From NCBI GenBank assembly GCA_017452785.1, contig JAFTLT010000034.1, positions 62,001 to 126,000 of the forward strand: 64,000 bases of DNA, in the 5' to 3' direction. Each line of letters begins with the position of its first letter. The first letter of the stretch is position 1. Made by a program: the position numbers and the translations under genes. Source of the DNA: Clostridia bacterium (GTDB lineage: Bacteria; Bacillota; Clostridia; Oscillospirales; Acutalibacteraceae). Shown piece by piece: positions 62,859 through 64,000 of this stretch. A model generated the notes under the pieces. It saw only the letters and a program-made list of their open reading frames with translations, was not told where the DNA came from and did no database searches.

Positions 62859-64000
62859 CTACTTCACCTTCTTCCTATGGCTCCATGTATTTAGTCCATC
62901 TTCACTGTTATTATAATTTCGTTTACCCGAAACTATATTCACAGTGGCATTGGGGTACTTTTGTTTAAATTGTGAGACTACATGTTGACAACTTTTGCAA
63001 ATATGTTTCTCTGAAAGAATAGTTATTTTAAAAGTATCTTTTGGTCGCTTTATCGTTGCAACATACTCTAAGAATTTTGCCTCAGTGTCGTTTTCCCTAG
63101 GAATGTCATCACCTAAATCTAACACTTCAAAAACTCTTTCGTTTTGCAACCCCACAATGGGATATTCACCCTTATATGCCCTATATTCAATCGAGTTCAA
63201 ATCTGAAATTCTACTATGAGCAAAATAAATATCGCTATCGAATTTCATTGATGCGGCATTACCACACCTTGATAAATTCTTAATTCTACTTTTTATTTTT
63301 CCTGTATATGCGGAATAGTCAAATCCTTTTTGCTTTGTATACCAAGCTGCATTATCAAGTTCAAGAATAGTTCCTGCAGACACTTCACCGTCAACTTCGT
63401 ATCTATTAACAGTTCTATACTGATATTTCAATGTTTCCCACTGTTTCGGTTCGCCATACTTGACATTTTGGAACTCTTTAAAACCTTTCGGACTAAGCTC
63501 TTTAAGAACATTTTTATATCTCTCAAATTGCTCTCTATCTTTGCTTTCATTATACGCCTTTTTCCTTGCTTTGTCAACGCTTCCCTCACCGTATTTGGCA
63601 TCCTGCATTGCTCTCCACTGCTCGTATGTAGTGTCTGACGGAAGGTAATAAGCCTTACCTGTTTCAATATCACGGGCAAACCTCTGACCAACACCCACCA
63701 TATCTTCATAATACGGTGCCGTTGTTCCTCTGCACCAAGGATGAAAAGGCGGCGCCGTTGAGCCTGCCTGCATCTTGTTTACCGGGAAGACTTTGCCGTC
63801 CATTTCGCCGCAAAAACTGCAGGTATGACTGTCAAGAGTTTCAATGACCTCATAATTCTCAACATTAAGGTCTTTGTAGCACTCACCCTGAGAAGCTGTT
63901 GCAAAATAGGCACTCTCGGTCACAATAACACGGCCTGCATTGGTCTTTGATGTGCCGAATTGCTTTGAAATGTTCTCAATGGCTTTCTTCGGGGATGCAC
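62859..64000 (-). CDS. MuF minor head protein fused to a deaminase-like polymorphic toxin (5' part outside window)
   Basis: The frame is open to base 64000; the GTG at 63923 is internal, since ENISKQFGTSKTNAGRVIVT in the same frame is typical MuF sequence. The visible MuF domain includes HTCSFCGEMDGKVFPVNKMQ and FHPWCRGTTAPYY. A linker of about 140 residues leads to the C-terminal domain: IYFAHSRISD, ENDTEAKFLEYVA and HICKSCQHVVSQFKQKYPNA. That is the deaminase fold (E in TEAK and a CxxC pair). MuF toxins of temperate phages have been described with immunity genes just downstream, as here. Confidence 0.82.
   Translation of the reverse strand, partial: ASPKKAIENISKQFGTSKTNAGRVIVTESAYFATASQGECYKDLNVENYEVIETLDSHTCSFCGEMDGKVFPVNKMQAGSTAPPFHPWCRGTTAPYYEDMVGVGQRFARDIETGKAYYLPSDTTYEQWRAMQDAKYGEGSVDKARKKAYNESKDREQFERYKNVLKELSPKGFKEFQNVKYGEPKQWETLKYQYRTVNRYEVDGEVSAGTILELDNAAWYTKQKGFDYSAYTGKIKSRIKNLSRCGNAASMKFDSDIYFAHSRISDLNSIEYRAYKGEYPIVGLQNERVFEVLDLGDDIPRENDTEAKFLEYVATIKRPKDTFKITILSEKHICKSCQHVVSQFKQKYPNATVNIVSGKRNYNNSEDGLNTWSHRKKVK

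Overview
The window looks like chromosome of an AT-rich Clostridia-class Firmicute, probably an Oscillospiraceae/Ruminococcaceae-type gut anaerobe. The signs are AGGAGG ribosome binding sites, sigma-A promoters, relaxase/MobC/TnpV genes typical of clostridial mobile elements, glycogen/starch enzymes, and dispersed hairpin repeats. No species can be assigned from the sequence alone. Nearly every gene lies on the minus strand.

Layout. (1) 1-2340: right end of a mobilizable element, with ParB-like, MOBP-type relaxase and MobC genes and a possible oriT. (2) 2700-22250: a roughly 19.5 kb, 20-gene minus-strand operon for a type VII secretion system (T7SS). It encodes an XRE regulator, several zinc-ribbon membrane proteins, a Ser/Thr kinase and PP2C phosphatase, an FHA-FtsK/SpoIIIE ATPase (EssC-like), a ubiquitin-like EsaB/YukD protein, three WXG100 proteins, a WXG100-like partner, two effector candidates with the same N-terminal domain, and two DUF4176 proteins. 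(3) 22280-23693: a tyrosine recombinase gene flanked by two lox-like 31-bp sites in inverted orientation. The segment also holds a near-consensus sigma-A promoter that points outward into a terminator; inversion would aim it at the T7SS operon. I read this as a phase-variation switch and the strongest novelty in the window. (4) 23900-25900: a plus-strand pair (unknown protein and zinc metallopeptidase) and a TnpV remnant. (5) 26226-32786: an F-type ATP synthase operon (I-a-c-b-[b'-delta-alpha]-gamma-beta-epsilon), with an unusual b'-delta-alpha fusion and a short epsilon. (6) 33080-38310: a GH13 alpha-amylase-family enzyme and a glycogen branching enzyme, separated by repeats and two broken genes. 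(7) 38390-64000: most of a contractile-tailed (PBSX/Xkd-like) prophage, bounded at the low end by the 3' half of a tRNA-Cys. It carries an accessory cassette with a Panacea-domain protein, a par/Fst-like type I toxin-antitoxin candidate, lysis genes, tail-fibre genes rich in InlB-type repeats, the baseplate-tail-capsid block with a programmed -1 frameshift, and a MuF head protein with a C-terminal deaminase-like toxin followed by a likely immunity gene.

How the parts work together. The T7SS operon pairs a kinase, a phosphatase and an FHA-domain ATPase, suggesting phospho-control of secretion, and the flanking invertible promoter would make its expression on/off between cells. The prophage genes read outward from the capsid end to lysis, with accessory genes next to the attachment site. 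The ATP synthase and carbohydrate genes are core functions between these accessory islands.
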